Counted from the stretch's first letter, positions 25,053-34,755 are shown. The stretch: 64,000 nucleotides of DNA from Lentimicrobiaceae bacterium (GCA_015061335.1 SUWT01000001.1:1-64000), one strand, 5' to 3'. A program made the numbers and translations. The notes: generated by a model not told the origin, from the letters alone.

Positions 25053-27992
25053 TTATTGAACATTGATTTTTCTAACGATGATATTGTTATCTTGTTGTAT
25101 TGTCAAGAAGTACATACCGCTTTCTAAGCTTTCAACATTGATTGAAGAATTTTGAACGTCAGCGATGTTGATTCTGCTTACTAAACGACCAGCGATGTCG
25201 GTGATAGTCGCTGTTGCTGCACCTGACAATTCTGTTTCGATATAGATTGTAGATGAAGCTGGGTTAGGATAAATTCTAACATTGAATACAGATACTTCGT
25301 TAATATCAAGAGTTCCCATGTGGAATGTTAATGTTTCTGATTGTTCAGATTCGTTACCATTGTTGTCAACTGTAGTTACATATACTGTATAGTCTGTATT
25401 TTCTTCTACATCGAGTACAACTTCAGCACCATTAACAGTGTAAGCGACTTCGTCAGAGTTTACGAAGACGTTGAAGTGGCTAAAGTCGTTCATTTCAGGC
25501 ATATCCCATCTTACAGGAACGTAGAGGCGGTTGCCTAAGATGTCTTCATCAACGCGGAGGTTTTGTGGAGCTTCTGGAGTTTCGTCATCTGTGAAATATT
25601 TGAATGTGTCATATCCAACTGGATCGAATGTATCGATATTGTTGTATGGCCAGTAAGCATGATATTCAGAACCGCTTGATCTGTAGAACATATAAACGCT
25701 GCTTTCTTCGTTATCGCCTGTGGTGATTTGGTGATCTTCATTACCGAATTCCAATACGAATTCACCTGTTACATGTCCTGCTGCACTTGAGAATGCTACT
25801 TCAGCACCTTGAATGTCAATAACATCGCCTACTGCGCCGCCTTCATAGATAGGACGATATTGGAGGATGCCTGTTCCGCCTGAATATTTGAACCAGTAGT
25901 TACCTTCTGAGTTGTCGTTGTTGCCTTGAGCAGGATATGTATGGTCGTTGTTATCGTCGAAGTATAATGCTAAACAGTCGTTTTCTGAGAGTTCTGTATC
26001 GAGGAAGTCTTCGATAGCCATGTATAATTTATCACCGTCTGTTTTGAGATATAAATATACAGAACCTACAGGGTCGATGCCTTCTGTGATACCTGTGAAG
26101 TCGGAGATGTCAACTTTGAAAGCGTCGTTCCATTCGTCAGCTGATAAAGTACCGTCGATTGTAGGAGCGCTGCCGTTATAGACCTCTATTGTTTCTACCA
26201 AGAAAGCTGTTGAAACATAACCTTCTTCTACATTTGATAATGGAGTTTCTGTATTGCCTGGTAAAGCTGCTGTTACAGCATAGTAATATGTAATTGTAGG
26301 AACAGCTGTTTCATCTGTGAATGTTGTTTCGTCTGTACCAACTGTTGCTAATACTTCTGTGAAAGTAGCGTTGATGTTGTCTTTACGATAGATATTGTAA
26401 CCTTCGAATGAGTCTTGGAAAGCATCCCAGCGGAGTTCAACTGTGTTGAATGAGCCTTTTGATGCATAGAGGTTTTGAATTGGAGCTCCGACAGGTTCCA
26501 AAGTTGCTTCAATTGTTGTTGCTTCGCCTGCGTTGATTTCAACATCAGATAATGTTTGTGATATGAAACCTATCTTAGAGATTGTTACATCATAAGTTCC
26601 TGCAGGGATATATTTTACATTAAATTCACCATCAGTGTTGGTATAGCAATAATATGAATCCAGACCTTCTACTGTTACTAAAGCACCGCTATAATCTTCT
26701 ACTTGGTTTAATGTGATGACACCATCGAGATTTCCTGCGTATGTAGGAATAGAGTGGATTAAGTATGCGTTACCGCCCCAACCCATTTCATAGGAGTGAC
26801 AACCTTTGCCTGTTGCTACTGCATAGGCTCCGTCATCGGTGATGTCAACAGCGTTCATTGAACCAGGGGTATTAACGCCCATTAAAGGAGTGCTGCTTTC
26901 GCGACGATAGATGATGAAGTCTGATGTTGCGTGGTTCATAGGTCCGTCGCTTGCTACAGCGATGAGAGAACCATCAGCGCTGATGTCAATGTTGTTTACA
27001 GGACCATCAGTTTGAGCTGACCAGATTGGAGTGCCAGAGTAGTTTTCGAAAACGAAAACATAGCCGTCATAACCACTGTCGATAAAACCTAAGGTACCTA
27101 AAGCTATTGTTGAACCATCAGCTGAAACGGCACAACCATAACCCCAGCAGCTGCTTTCTCCCGGCATAGTGAGATTAGCAGACCATACTTCTTCGTATTG
27201 TTCGCCATTCCACTTTCTGAGATAACCTTTGCCATTGAAATCGCACCATGCCATGTATGTACCGTCTTGGCTTAAGCCTGGAGCTTGTTTAGGACTGTTT
27301 TGATAGTAATAAATGTCATCTTGGATGACGTCGCCTGTTTCAGGATCTAAAACGAAGAGTGTGTTAGTGCCAGCACATGTAACAATTAATCTGTTTTGAT
27401 CTTCGTCAATATTCATACCAACGATATTGTTTGGTAATATTGTTGTCCATTCAGCTGATGAAGCTGTCTTACCATAATAAGCAATTGTTGTCTCTGTATC
27501 GCTTGTTGCATAAGCCAAGAAAGCGCCTTCGCCGTCAGGTCTTGTTACACATTTTGACAATGGACCTGGATTTATGGTGTTGATGATATTACCATCAATG
27601 TCTAGGAAGTTAGCTGTGTTATTCTCTAAAATGACAGATAATGAACCAGCTTTATTTGTGTGCATAAATGGCCAGTCAGCTGTTGTAGGGAAATTCCATA
27701 CTACTTCGCCATCTGTGTTGATGTATTCAACTCTTGTGTCATTTGTTTCCCAACGAACGATAACATCGCCGTTTTCCATGACGAATGAATTCATACCGAT
27801 GCCATATTCTTCGGCTTTGTGCCAGATAATTTCAGCGTCAGCTCTTGTGACGTGATTAGATTTTTGTACTGTTACCTCTGTTGAGGTCTCTGTGCTTGTT
27901 CCTGTTGTGGATGTCACAGTTTTTACGCCTACTTGGGCGCTAGCGCCAAAAGTCATAGCTAAAAGCGCTGCAGATAATAAAATCCGTTTCAT
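25053..27992 (-). CDS. T9SS-secreted multidomain protein (beta-propeller, CnaB-like, FN3, CBM9-like)
   Basis: A 979-residue secreted protein of unknown function. Signal peptide 1-19 (ending FGASAQ). Residues about 50-410 form WD/propeller-like blades with repeating SxDGSxIAxAS phrases (VSADGSTIALG, ISADGSLIAVAS, ITDDGAYAVATG). About 415-500 is a carboxypeptidase-regulatory-like/CnaB domain (TNTDGEFNVKYIPAGTYDVTISKIGF), followed by a fibronectin III domain with WDAFQDSFEGYNIYRKD. About 600-780 resembles the CBM9-type domain of surface proteins (APTIDGTLSADEWNDAFKVDI). A second FN3 domain follows, then a T9SS sorting domain from about 905 (VRIYPNPASSTIYIE to the C-terminal KINVQ). Likely surface-bound or released. 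It is 33 bp downstream of the DPP IV gene on the same strand. Confidence 0.85.
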   Translation of the reverse strand: MKRILLSAALLAMTFGASAQVGVKTVTSTTGTSTETSTEVTVQKSNHVTRADAEIIWHKAEEYGIGMNSFVMENGDVIVRWETNDTRVEYINTDGEVVWNFPTTADWPFMHTNKAGSLSVILENNTANFLDIDGNIINTINPGPLSKCVTRPDGEGAFLAYATSDTETTIAYYGKTASSAEWTTILPNNIVGMNIDEDQNRLIVTCAGTNTLFVLDPETGDVIQDDIYYYQNSPKQAPGLSQDGTYMAWCDFNGKGYLRKWNGEQYEEVWSANLTMPGESSCWGYGCAVSADGSTIALGTLGFIDSGYDGYVFVFENYSGTPIWSAQTDGPVNNIDISADGSLIAVASDGPMNHATSDFIIYRRESSTPLMGVNTPGSMNAVDITDDGAYAVATGKGCHSYEMGWGGNAYLIHSIPTYAGNLDGVITLNQVEDYSGALVTVEGLDSYYCYTNTDGEFNVKYIPAGTYDVTISKIGFISQTLSDVEINAGEATTIEATLEPVGAPIQNLYASKGSFNTVELRWDAFQDSFEGYNIYRKDNINATFTEVLATVGTDETTFTDETAVPTITYYYAVTAALPGNTETPLSNVEEGYVSTAFLVETIEVYNGSAPTIDGTLSADEWNDAFKVDISDFTGITEGIDPVGSVYLYLKTDGDKLYMAIEDFLDTELSENDCLALYFDDNNDHTYPAQGNNDNSEGNYWFKYSGGTGILQYRPIYEGGAVGDVIDIQGAEVAFSSAAGHVTGEFVLEFGNEDHQITTGDNEESSVYMFYRSSGSEYHAYWPYNNIDTFDPVGYDTFKYFTDDETPEAPQNLRVDEDILGNRLYVPVRWDMPEMNDFSHFNVFVNSDEVAYTVNGAEVVLDVEENTDYTVYVTTVDNNGNESEQSETLTFHMGTLDINEVSVFNVRIYPNPASSTIYIETELSGAATATITDIAGRLVSRINIADVQNSSINVESLESGMYFLTIQQDNNIIVRKINVQ

Positions 27993-28025
27993 TTTTTAAA
28001 TTTTTTAATTAATAAAATTGTTAAT

Positions 28026-30185
28026 TTAAAGATTTGCCTTAAAATATTCAGTTATTTTATTAATAAGATGGGCTCTGTCAGGACCCATGACATTATGATC
28101 GTGGCCAGGATAAACGAAGTAGTCAATCTGTTTGCCGTTGTGAATACAGTTTTCAATAAATACTAAAGAATGCTGCCATACGACAACAGGGTCGGTGGTG
28201 CAATGAATAATCATTAATTTACCTTCGAGTTTATCGGTTTTGTTCTCTAGACTTGTAAGTTCATAGCCTTCAGGATTCTCTTCAGGTGTATCCATGTAAC
28301 GTTCTCCGTACATTATCTCGTAGTATTTCCAATCCATGACAGGACCACCTGCTGTTGAGACTTTCACATCTTCAGGGTAGTGAATCTTCATGTTAGTACT
28401 CATGAATCCGCCATAGCTCCAGCCATCGGTGCCAATACGGTCGGCATCTACGTATGGTAATGACTTGAGATAATCGATACCTACTTTCTGGTCGCGCATC
28501 TCTGCCTGACCGCACTGACGATGAATGACTTGCTCGAATGCCTCGCCTCTGTCAGCGGAACCTCTGTTGTCTAAAGTGAAAACGATAAATCCTTCTTGTG
28601 ATAAATAATGTAAATATATACCTGCATCGGCAGTCCATGAATCGGTGATCATCTGTGCATGAGGACCTCCATAAACATAGATGATGACAGGATATTTCTT
28701 GTTAGGATCGAAGTTATAAGGCTTGATCATACGTGTGTATAAAGTTTGTCCGTCTTCAGCCTCCAATGTGCCTAACTCGATGGTGCCTATATTGTAATTC
28801 TTCAGTGGATCTTCAGCTTCATGTAAACGCTTTACAAAATTACCGTTAAGATCCATAATGTCAACATTTCTAGCCACATCGGTGCTGGAATAATTGTCGA
28901 TGAAATATCTTCCTGAAGCGCTCACGCTAACATTGTGTGTACCATGTTCTTTCGTGATTTTAACTTTCTTGCCATTCTTTATATTGACCTTATAAAAATG
29001 ACGTTCCAAAGGACTGACTTCTGTTGATGTATAATAAACGTTTTCGCCTTTTTTGTCGAAACCATAGAACAATGTCACTACGAAATCGCCTTTTGTGATT
29101 TGTTTGGCTTCTTTAGTGATGGTGTTATGTTTCCAAATGTGGTAGAAACCGTCGCGTTGAGCTAACCATACAAATTCTTCGTTGTTATTAGGTAAGAAAT
29201 GTGCTGGTCCTACAGGTTCTACATATTGTTCATCTGTATCTTCAAAAATTGTTTGAAGGTATTCCCCGTTTATGGTGCTGTATTCGTTAAATTTAAGATG
29301 ATTTTGTCCGCGATTAAGAACACCGATATAGATCTTTTCATTGTCGGGATTCCATGTTATGGCTGTAAGATACTGGTCTTCAGGCTCGCCTGTCTTTATC
29401 ATTAATTCTTTTCCTGTTTCAAAATTATAAACGTGTAATTTTACGATGTGGCTTGTCATACCTGCCATCGGATATTTTATTGGCTTTGAAGTTGCTACGC
29501 GTTCTGTTATATCGACCAAAGGATAATCTGTAACCATTCTTTCATCCATATTGTAGAATGCTAGTTTCATTCCGTCTTCCGACCAGAAAATACCGCCGTC
29601 AATAGCAAATTCATTGCGGTGAACTGATTGTCCCGCCACAACATTTTCAGGATTGTATGTGATTTGGATCTGATTCTCGCCGTCAGCGACATATAAGTTA
29701 TTGTCGATAGTATAAGCGACTTTTAATGTTGGTAGGGCTACTGTCATATTTTCAGCTTCAGTAGGCATTGATGTTATCTTGCTGATACTTTTTGATTTAA
29801 TGTCAAGAAGATTGAGATTTATCATGTTGTTCTTCTTGTCCATACTGTAATAATAAGCTTTGTTGTTGTCAATCCAGCTGAGATTAGGGATACGTCTGAC
29901 GCTATCCAATCCTGCTTGGTTGAGGTAGCTGTTAACTTGGTCAAGGGTTAAGAAAACGTTTGCGTTCTTTCCGTTAACCTCTTGGATCATAAGGTTATTC
30001 GGATTTTCCTTATCTGGGAAGATATATTTGTCGGTATTAGCTAACCATTTAACATTCATACCTCTAGGATAGACTTCATAATTAAGATAAGCTGCATCTT
30101 CGGGAGTGAGCATCTTTTTCTCTTGTGCTATTGTTGTTGATAAACAGATGTTTATCGCGACTAATAAAAAGAATAATTTCTTCAT
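28026..30185 (-). CDS. Dipeptidyl-peptidase IV (S9 family)
   Basis: A 719-residue exported serine peptidase that removes X-Pro or X-Ala dipeptides from peptide N-termini. Signal peptide 1-21 (ending STTIAQ). The DPP IV N-terminal beta-propeller (about 90-470) contains DGGIFWSEDGMKLAFYNMDERMV, where the acidic pair binds the substrate N-terminus. The alpha/beta-hydrolase domain has VYGGPHAQMI, the nucleophile in GTDGWSYGGFMS, the Asp region TDPVVVWQHS and the His in YPGHDHNVMG. Its length matches periodontal Bacteroidales DPP IV. Upstream by 29 bp lies the GGGP synthase gene, downstream the T9SS protein, all on the same strand. Confidence 0.93.
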   Translation of the reverse strand: MKKLFFLLVAINICLSTTIAQEKKMLTPEDAAYLNYEVYPRGMNVKWLANTDKYIFPDKENPNNLMIQEVNGKNANVFLTLDQVNSYLNQAGLDSVRRIPNLSWIDNNKAYYYSMDKKNNMINLNLLDIKSKSISKITSMPTEAENMTVALPTLKVAYTIDNNLYVADGENQIQITYNPENVVAGQSVHRNEFAIDGGIFWSEDGMKLAFYNMDERMVTDYPLVDITERVATSKPIKYPMAGMTSHIVKLHVYNFETGKELMIKTGEPEDQYLTAITWNPDNEKIYIGVLNRGQNHLKFNEYSTINGEYLQTIFEDTDEQYVEPVGPAHFLPNNNEEFVWLAQRDGFYHIWKHNTITKEAKQITKGDFVVTLFYGFDKKGENVYYTSTEVSPLERHFYKVNIKNGKKVKITKEHGTHNVSVSASGRYFIDNYSSTDVARNVDIMDLNGNFVKRLHEAEDPLKNYNIGTIELGTLEAEDGQTLYTRMIKPYNFDPNKKYPVIIYVYGGPHAQMITDSWTADAGIYLHYLSQEGFIVFTLDNRGSADRGEAFEQVIHRQCGQAEMRDQKVGIDYLKSLPYVDADRIGTDGWSYGGFMSTNMKIHYPEDVKVSTAGGPVMDWKYYEIMYGERYMDTPEENPEGYELTSLENKTDKLEGKLMIIHCTTDPVVVWQHSLVFIENCIHNGKQIDYFVYPGHDHNVMGPDRAHLINKITEYFKANL

Positions 30186-30214
30186 GATATAATTTTTTGA
30201 GTTAATAATCTATT

Positions 30215-30943
30215 CTATGCGTTATGTACCGCATCGGCAAACTCTTGTAATTTGTCGATATTTTTTTCTAGTACATTTCCTACAACCACTATATCTGCAC
30301 CTGCTTTTGCTGCTGCCGCTGCTTTTTCTACAGTGTTAATTCCTCCACCGACAATAAGTGGAATGCTGATGGTGTTTTTTACTTTATAAATCATCTCGTT
30401 GGAGATGGGATTGATAGCGCCAGAACCTGCATCCATATAAATGACTTTTAGCCCCAACATCTCTCCTGCAAGAGCTGTACACATGGCAATATCGTCTTTG
30501 TCGTGTGGAATAGGAGTGGTGTTGCTCATATATGATACTGAGGTCTGACGACCGCTGTCAATAAGCATGTAACCAGTTGGAATTATCTCATTGCCATATA
30601 GTTTTAGATATGGAGCCGCAATTACATGACGACCGATAAGCATCTCAGAATTACGACCAGAAATAAGTGATAGTAATAAAAAGCCATCGCACCACTTGCT
30701 GATTTGCAATGAATTGCCTGGAAAAATTAAAACAGGTATGTCGGAATGTTTCTTGATTAATCTGATACAATTATCCAAACTGTCGGTAGTTAATAAACTT
30801 CCACCAACAAAAAATAAATCAACACCAACCTCATTCGACCTCTCTACAATCTCAATAATCTGATCATCAGTGGGTTTGTCAGGATCAATTAGAACAACAA
30901 ATTTTTTTCTTGAACTCTCGGATAATATGCTATATACACTCAT
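30215..30943 (-). CDS. Geranylgeranylglyceryl-phosphate synthase family protein
   Basis: A 242-residue TIM-barrel enzyme of the GGGPS/PcrB family, which joins a polyprenyl diphosphate to glycerol-1-phosphate in an ether bond. VVLIDPDKP near residue 16 holds the Mg-binding Asp. Other family blocks are FFVGGSLLTTD, PVLIFPGNSLQIS, YMDAGSGA, PLIVGGGINTVEKA and VVVGNVLEKN, the last two forming the phosphate site. Bacteroidota GGGPS homologues have shown this activity elsewhere, although most bacteria do not use glycerol-1-phosphate ether lipids. No glycerol-1-phosphate dehydrogenase is visible here, so the product remains open. Confidence 0.88.
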   Translation of the reverse strand: MSVYSILSESSRKKFVVLIDPDKPTDDQIIEIVERSNEVGVDLFFVGGSLLTTDSLDNCIRLIKKHSDIPVLIFPGNSLQISKWCDGFLLLSLISGRNSEMLIGRHVIAAPYLKLYGNEIIPTGYMLIDSGRQTSVSYMSNTTPIPHDKDDIAMCTALAGEMLGLKVIYMDAGSGAINPISNEMIYKVKNTISIPLIVGGGINTVEKAAAAAKAGADIVVVGNVLEKNIDKLQEFADAVHNA

Positions 30944-31063
30944 TCTGACACTGGTTTACATACAAAGTGCGAAAATAAAATTTTTTTTTGTATTTGTGAT
31001 GTTTTTTCTCCAATTTTTTTGACTATTTTAGCAATAATTTTTAATGCTATTTTACCTTAAATC

Positions 31064-32188
31064 ATGGCAGGAATATACATCCATATACCATTTTGCAAAA
31101 GTAAATGTGCTTACTGCAATTTCTTTTCTCTGGCTTCTGAGAAGAGTATGAATAATTTTGTTGAAGCTTTGCTTAATGAAATAGATTGTCGTAAGGATTA
31201 TATTGATAATGAAGAAGTTAAAACCATATACTTCGGTGGTGGAACACCTTCTCTCTTGCCTGTGTGTTTTATCGATAAGATTTTGAATAAGATTAATAAA
31301 ATCTATAATATTTCGCCCAAAGCAGAGATAAGTCTTGAAGTGAATCCTGATACTGTTAACAGAGAAAGACTGATGGATTATAAAACATTAGGCATAAACA
31401 GGATAAGTGTTGGGATTCAGAGTTTTTTTGATGATGATTTAGAATATTTGAGTAGAAAACATGATTCTAAGCACGCTCTTCAGCTGATAGATGATTTGAA
31501 AGCTGTTGGTTTTGAGAAACTTACTCTTGATTTAATATATGGTATTCCTACTCAGACAGAGGAAAAATGGAATAAGAATCTGGACATATTTTTTTCTACG
31601 GGCATTACGCATCTCTCGGCATATGCTCTTACCGTTGAGCCAAAGACGATTTTGGGACAGAAGATAAAAAATGGCGTCTTGAAGAATGTTAGTGAGGAAG
31701 ATGCCGTAAATCATTATAGGATTCTTGTTAGAAGAGCCAAAGAAGAAGGCTTTGAGCATTACGAAATATCGAATTTCGCCAAGCCTTCATATCGGTCTCA
31801 GCATAATAGTATTTATTGGAATGATGAGCCTTATTTAGGTTTTGGACCTTCGGCTCATTCATATAATGGAGTTTCTCGCCAATGGAATATTTCTAATCTT
31901 TCCCAGTATATAAATTATATGGGGATGTCTGATGAAATCGTTGAGAAAGAGATACTTAGTATCGAAGATAAATATAATGAATATGTTATGACTTCGCTGC
32001 GGACATCATGGGGCTGTAATGTGGATAGAATATCGGAGAAATATGGTGATAAGTACTCGCGTCATTTCATGAAAAACATCCAAGGATATTTGGAATCTGA
32101 TAAGATGCTTCAAGATGATAAGCGTTATTTTCTGACTGACGAAGGTATGTTGTTCGCTGATGGAATTGCAGCAGATTTATTTTTCTAA
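31064..32188 (+). CDS. hemW: HemW, radical SAM heme chaperone
   Basis: A 374-residue radical-SAM protein. The cluster motif IPFCKSKCAYCNF (CxxxCxxC) is at residues 7-19, followed by TIYFGGGTPSLLP, EISLEVNPDTV and GINRISVGIQSF. The C-terminal HemN-like domain starts near 300 (EYVMTSLRTSWGCNVD). Proteins of this size with HNSIYWNDEPYLGFGPSAHSY are HemW, a heme-binding chaperone, rather than true HemN coproporphyrinogen dehydrogenase, which is longer. Often misannotated as oxygen-independent coproporphyrinogen III oxidase. Confidence 0.9.
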   Translation: MAGIYIHIPFCKSKCAYCNFFSLASEKSMNNFVEALLNEIDCRKDYIDNEEVKTIYFGGGTPSLLPVCFIDKILNKINKIYNISPKAEISLEVNPDTVNRERLMDYKTLGINRISVGIQSFFDDDLEYLSRKHDSKHALQLIDDLKAVGFEKLTLDLIYGIPTQTEEKWNKNLDIFFSTGITHLSAYALTVEPKTILGQKIKNGVLKNVSEEDAVNHYRILVRRAKEEGFEHYEISNFAKPSYRSQHNSIYWNDEPYLGFGPSAHSYNGVSRQWNISNLSQYINYMGMSDEIVEKEILSIEDKYNEYVMTSLRTSWGCNVDRISEKYGDKYSRHFMKNIQGYLESDKMLQDDKRYFLTDEGMLFADGIAADLFF

Positions 32189-32215
32189 TAATGTGATTGA
32201 TAGCATATTTTTACT

Positions 32216-32223
32216 TATTTTTG
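32216..32223 (+). promoter_or_regulatory. -7 box TATTTTTG before the M50-like gene
   Basis: TAnnTTTG match 45 bp before the ATG of the M50-like gene; a TTGAT at about 32197 is a possible weak -33. T-rich sequence makes chance matches likely. Confidence 0.4.
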
Positions 32224-32268
32224 AACCCGAGAAATAAACGTGATAATCAACCTTGTAAATGACTAGTT

Positions 32269-32988
32269 ATGAGTAAATTCCGTAAATTTATGACCATATC
32301 TCTGCTAATTATTGCATTGATAATAGCCGCTTTCGAATTTTATAGAACGGTCTATTACGCAGTGATAACCTCAATGAGGCAGATGTATTCTGGCTATTTA
32401 TGGCTAGGAGTGGGATTTCTGGTTTATTTGATCTGTCATAGATTCTTCTTTAGAAAAAACATAGATATTATGCAGACTATGTCGCATGAAGGTGCGCACA
32501 TGCTTGTCGGTGCTCTCTTTCTGAGAAGAAAAATCTATCAATTTAATGCTAAATCAGCCGATACTCTCACGTATGGTGATAATACTCTCGGTTTCGTAAG
32601 TAGTTCCAGAAGAGGTAATCGCATCAATATTCTATCTACATTGGCTCCTTACATGCTCCCATATCTTACTTTCCTGTTGTTCTTGTTCAGACTCATGATC
32701 AAGGACGAATGTCTGCCGATTATTGACGTCGTTATTGGTTTTAGCTTGATGTTTTATTTTTTCTGCTGGAAAAAAGATACTCGCCCCGATCAATCTGACA
32801 TCCAACTTTGCGGGGTCTTCCTTTCTTATCTTTACATCATAACATTTCTGCTCTTCAATATGTCATTGATAATTTATGCCTTAAGTGGTGGTATGACGGA
32901 TCCTATGAATATCTTTGGAGCAATAGAGCATTATTTCGTACAAACATGGAATGATGTCTTGATGGTGGTGGATTTAATTAGGAATTAG
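32269..32988 (+). CDS. Membrane protein with M50-like HExxH motif
   Basis: A 239-residue integral membrane protein with five or six helices. MQTMSHEGAHMLVGALFLRRK places an HEGAH (HExxH) in a helix after the second membrane span, as in M50B-like intramembrane metallopeptidases. GDNTLGFVSSSRRGNRINILSTLAPYMLPY follows at the position of the family's conserved loop. I do not see a clear third zinc ligand (the Asp of an NPDG-type motif), so activity is uncertain. The last three codons and stop lie inside the GAATTAG heptamer array at 32975-33002. Possible role: regulated intramembrane proteolysis or simply an M50-fold protein. Confidence 0.65.
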   Translation: MSKFRKFMTISLLIIALIIAAFEFYRTVYYAVITSMRQMYSGYLWLGVGFLVYLICHRFFFRKNIDIMQTMSHEGAHMLVGALFLRRKIYQFNAKSADTLTYGDNTLGFVSSSRRGNRINILSTLAPYMLPYLTFLLFLFRLMIKDECLPIIDVVIGFSLMFYFFCWKKDTRPDQSDIQLCGVFLSYLYIITFLLFNMSLIIYALSGGMTDPMNIFGAIEHYFVQTWNDVLMVVDLIRN

Positions 32989-33002
32989 GAATTAGGAATT
33001 AG
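32975..33002 (+). repeat. Heptanucleotide array (GAATTAG) overlapping a stop codon
   Basis: Four 7-mers, TAATTAG then GAATTAG three times, then a broken GAATAG. The TAG in the second unit is the stop codon of the M50-like gene, so the array supplies the end of the protein (LIRN). A two-unit relative of this array ends the next gene in the same manner at 34683-34696. Confidence 0.9.
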
Positions 33003-33033
33003 GAATAGTTATTAATCAAAAATAGATAAACAA

Positions 33034-34689
33034 ATGAAAATTAAGAATTTAGTGATGATTTTAGCATTGGCGGCTGTAACAGTTGGCTGTGCTGATAAGC
33101 CAAAACAAGAAACTAAAAAAGAAGTGAAAGAAACTAATTACTCTGAGCTCACAAAGCAATACGCTAAGGTTAAGCTGACCTCAGACATCAGTCATTTGTC
33201 TGACAACGAGAAACAGATGTTGAACTATCTCTATGAAGTTGGTAATATCATGGACGATATTTTCTGGACACAACAATTCGGTGGTGATAAAGAAACTTTT
33301 TTGAACTCAATTCAAGACCCTGATGCTCGTCTCTTCGCAGAAATTAACTATGGTCCTTGGAATCATTTTGATGGTCTCGCTCCATTCCTTCCTGAATATG
33401 GTGAAATGCCTGCAGGCGCTGGCTTTTATCCAGCTGACATGACAAAAGAAGAATTCGAAGCATGGGATAATCCTGATAAGACAAGTCTTTATACTTTAGT
33501 GAGAAGAGACGAGAAAGGCAACTTGCAATCAGTATGGTATCATGATGCATACGCTGAGCAAATACAAAAAGCCGCTAAATTATTAGAAGAAGCTTCTAAG
33601 CTTGCCGGTGATAAAGAATTTGCTGATTATTTGTCATTAAGAGCAAAAGCCTTATTGAGTGACGATTATTTTGAAAGCGACATGGCTTGGATGGATGTCC
33701 GTAACAATAATGTAGATTTCGTTGTCGGTCCAATTGAGAATTATGTTGATGCTCTTTATGGCTACAAAGCTGCTCACGAAGCTTTCATCTTGATCAAAGA
33801 CCATGCTTGGAGCAAGCAACTTGCTCATTATGCGGAGCTTCTTCCTGAATTACAGACACAGCTTCCTGTGGCACCAGAATATAAAGCAGAAAAACCGGGT
33901 GCTGACGCTGACCTCGCTGTATATGACGCTGTATTCTATGGCGGTGACTGTAACATGGCTGGCAAGACAATAGCTATAAACCTGCCTAACGACGAGCAGG
34001 TTCAGCTTCAGAAAGGAACTCGTAAATTACAACTCAAGAACGCTATGCAAGCTAAGTTCGACAATATCCTTGTTCCTATCTCAGACGTGCTCATGACTCC
34101 TGAATCACGTGAAAACATCAAATTCGAAGCTTTCTTCGCTAACGTCATGTTCCACGAAGTAGCTCATGGAATGGGTATCAAGAACACTCTCGACGGCAAA
34201 GGTACAGTGCGTCATGCTCTTAAAGAGCAATATTCAGCTATTGAAGAAGCTAAGGCTGATATCCTCGGACTCTATTTAGTTACAAAACTCTCTGAAATGG
34301 GTGAATATACAAATTCGACATTAGAAGAAAATTATACTACTTTTATGGCAGGTATCTTCCGTTCAGTACGTTTCGGTGCTTCTAGTGCTCATGGTAAGGC
34401 AAATATGCTGACTTTCAATTTCCTTGAAAAAGAAGGCGCATTCACACGTAATGAAGAAGGCTTGTATGCAATCAACTTCGAAGCAATGAAAGACGCTGTC
34501 GCTAAACTCGGCGGTGAAATCCTCAAGGCTCAAGGCGACGGTAACTACGAATTCGTCAAAGAATGGATCGCAACAGACGGCGTTATCAAACCTACATTAC
34601 AAGCTGACTTAGATAAGGTAAACGGCATGGGAATTCCAACAGACATCTATTATGAAATGTCACCGGAACTCCTCATTGATAAGAATTAG
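33034..34689 (+). CDS. Peptidase M49 (dipeptidyl-peptidase III)-like lipoprotein
   Basis: A 551-residue lipoprotein (lipobox at TVGCADK). The C-terminal half matches the M49-related family: ENYVDALYGYKAAHEAFILIKD, then FFANVMFHEVAHGMG with HEVAH at residues 374-378, then EEAKADILGLYLV at 404-415, where Glu405 would be the third zinc ligand. Classical DPP III has the longer HExxxH motif and about 53 residues between its last His and Glu; here the motif is HExxH and the spacing is 27. It is therefore a shortened relative, likely an exported metallopeptidase acting on peptides. The gene's stop codon lies in a GAATTAG unit. It precedes the S46 peptidase gene, consistent with a role in dipeptide production. 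Confidence 0.78.
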   Translation: MKIKNLVMILALAAVTVGCADKPKQETKKEVKETNYSELTKQYAKVKLTSDISHLSDNEKQMLNYLYEVGNIMDDIFWTQQFGGDKETFLNSIQDPDARLFAEINYGPWNHFDGLAPFLPEYGEMPAGAGFYPADMTKEEFEAWDNPDKTSLYTLVRRDEKGNLQSVWYHDAYAEQIQKAAKLLEEASKLAGDKEFADYLSLRAKALLSDDYFESDMAWMDVRNNNVDFVVGPIENYVDALYGYKAAHEAFILIKDHAWSKQLAHYAELLPELQTQLPVAPEYKAEKPGADADLAVYDAVFYGGDCNMAGKTIAINLPNDEQVQLQKGTRKLQLKNAMQAKFDNILVPISDVLMTPESRENIKFEAFFANVMFHEVAHGMGIKNTLDGKGTVRHALKEQYSAIEEAKADILGLYLVTKLSEMGEYTNSTLEENYTTFMAGIFRSVRFGASSAHGKANMLTFNFLEKEGAFTRNEEGLYAINFEAMKDAVAKLGGEILKAQGDGNYEFVKEWIATDGVIKPTLQADLDKVNGMGIPTDIYYEMSPELLIDKN

Positions 34690-34755
34690 GAATTATTGTA
34701 GAGACGTATCATATTACACCAATAAAAATAAATAATATGTAATATGTAATTGGTG
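34683..34755 (+). repeat. GAATTAG pair followed by a GAGACG REP-like element
   Basis: GAATTAG-GAATTAT at 34683-34696 contains the stop codon of the M49-like gene. GTAGAGACGTATC follows at 34697-34709, the same start as the palindrome family at 221. The outer part is an inverted repeat, CACCAAT (34717-34723) with ATTGGTG (34749-34755), around two ATGTAAT units. No promoter box is seen before the next gene, so this may be a transcript-processing or terminator region. Confidence 0.6.
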
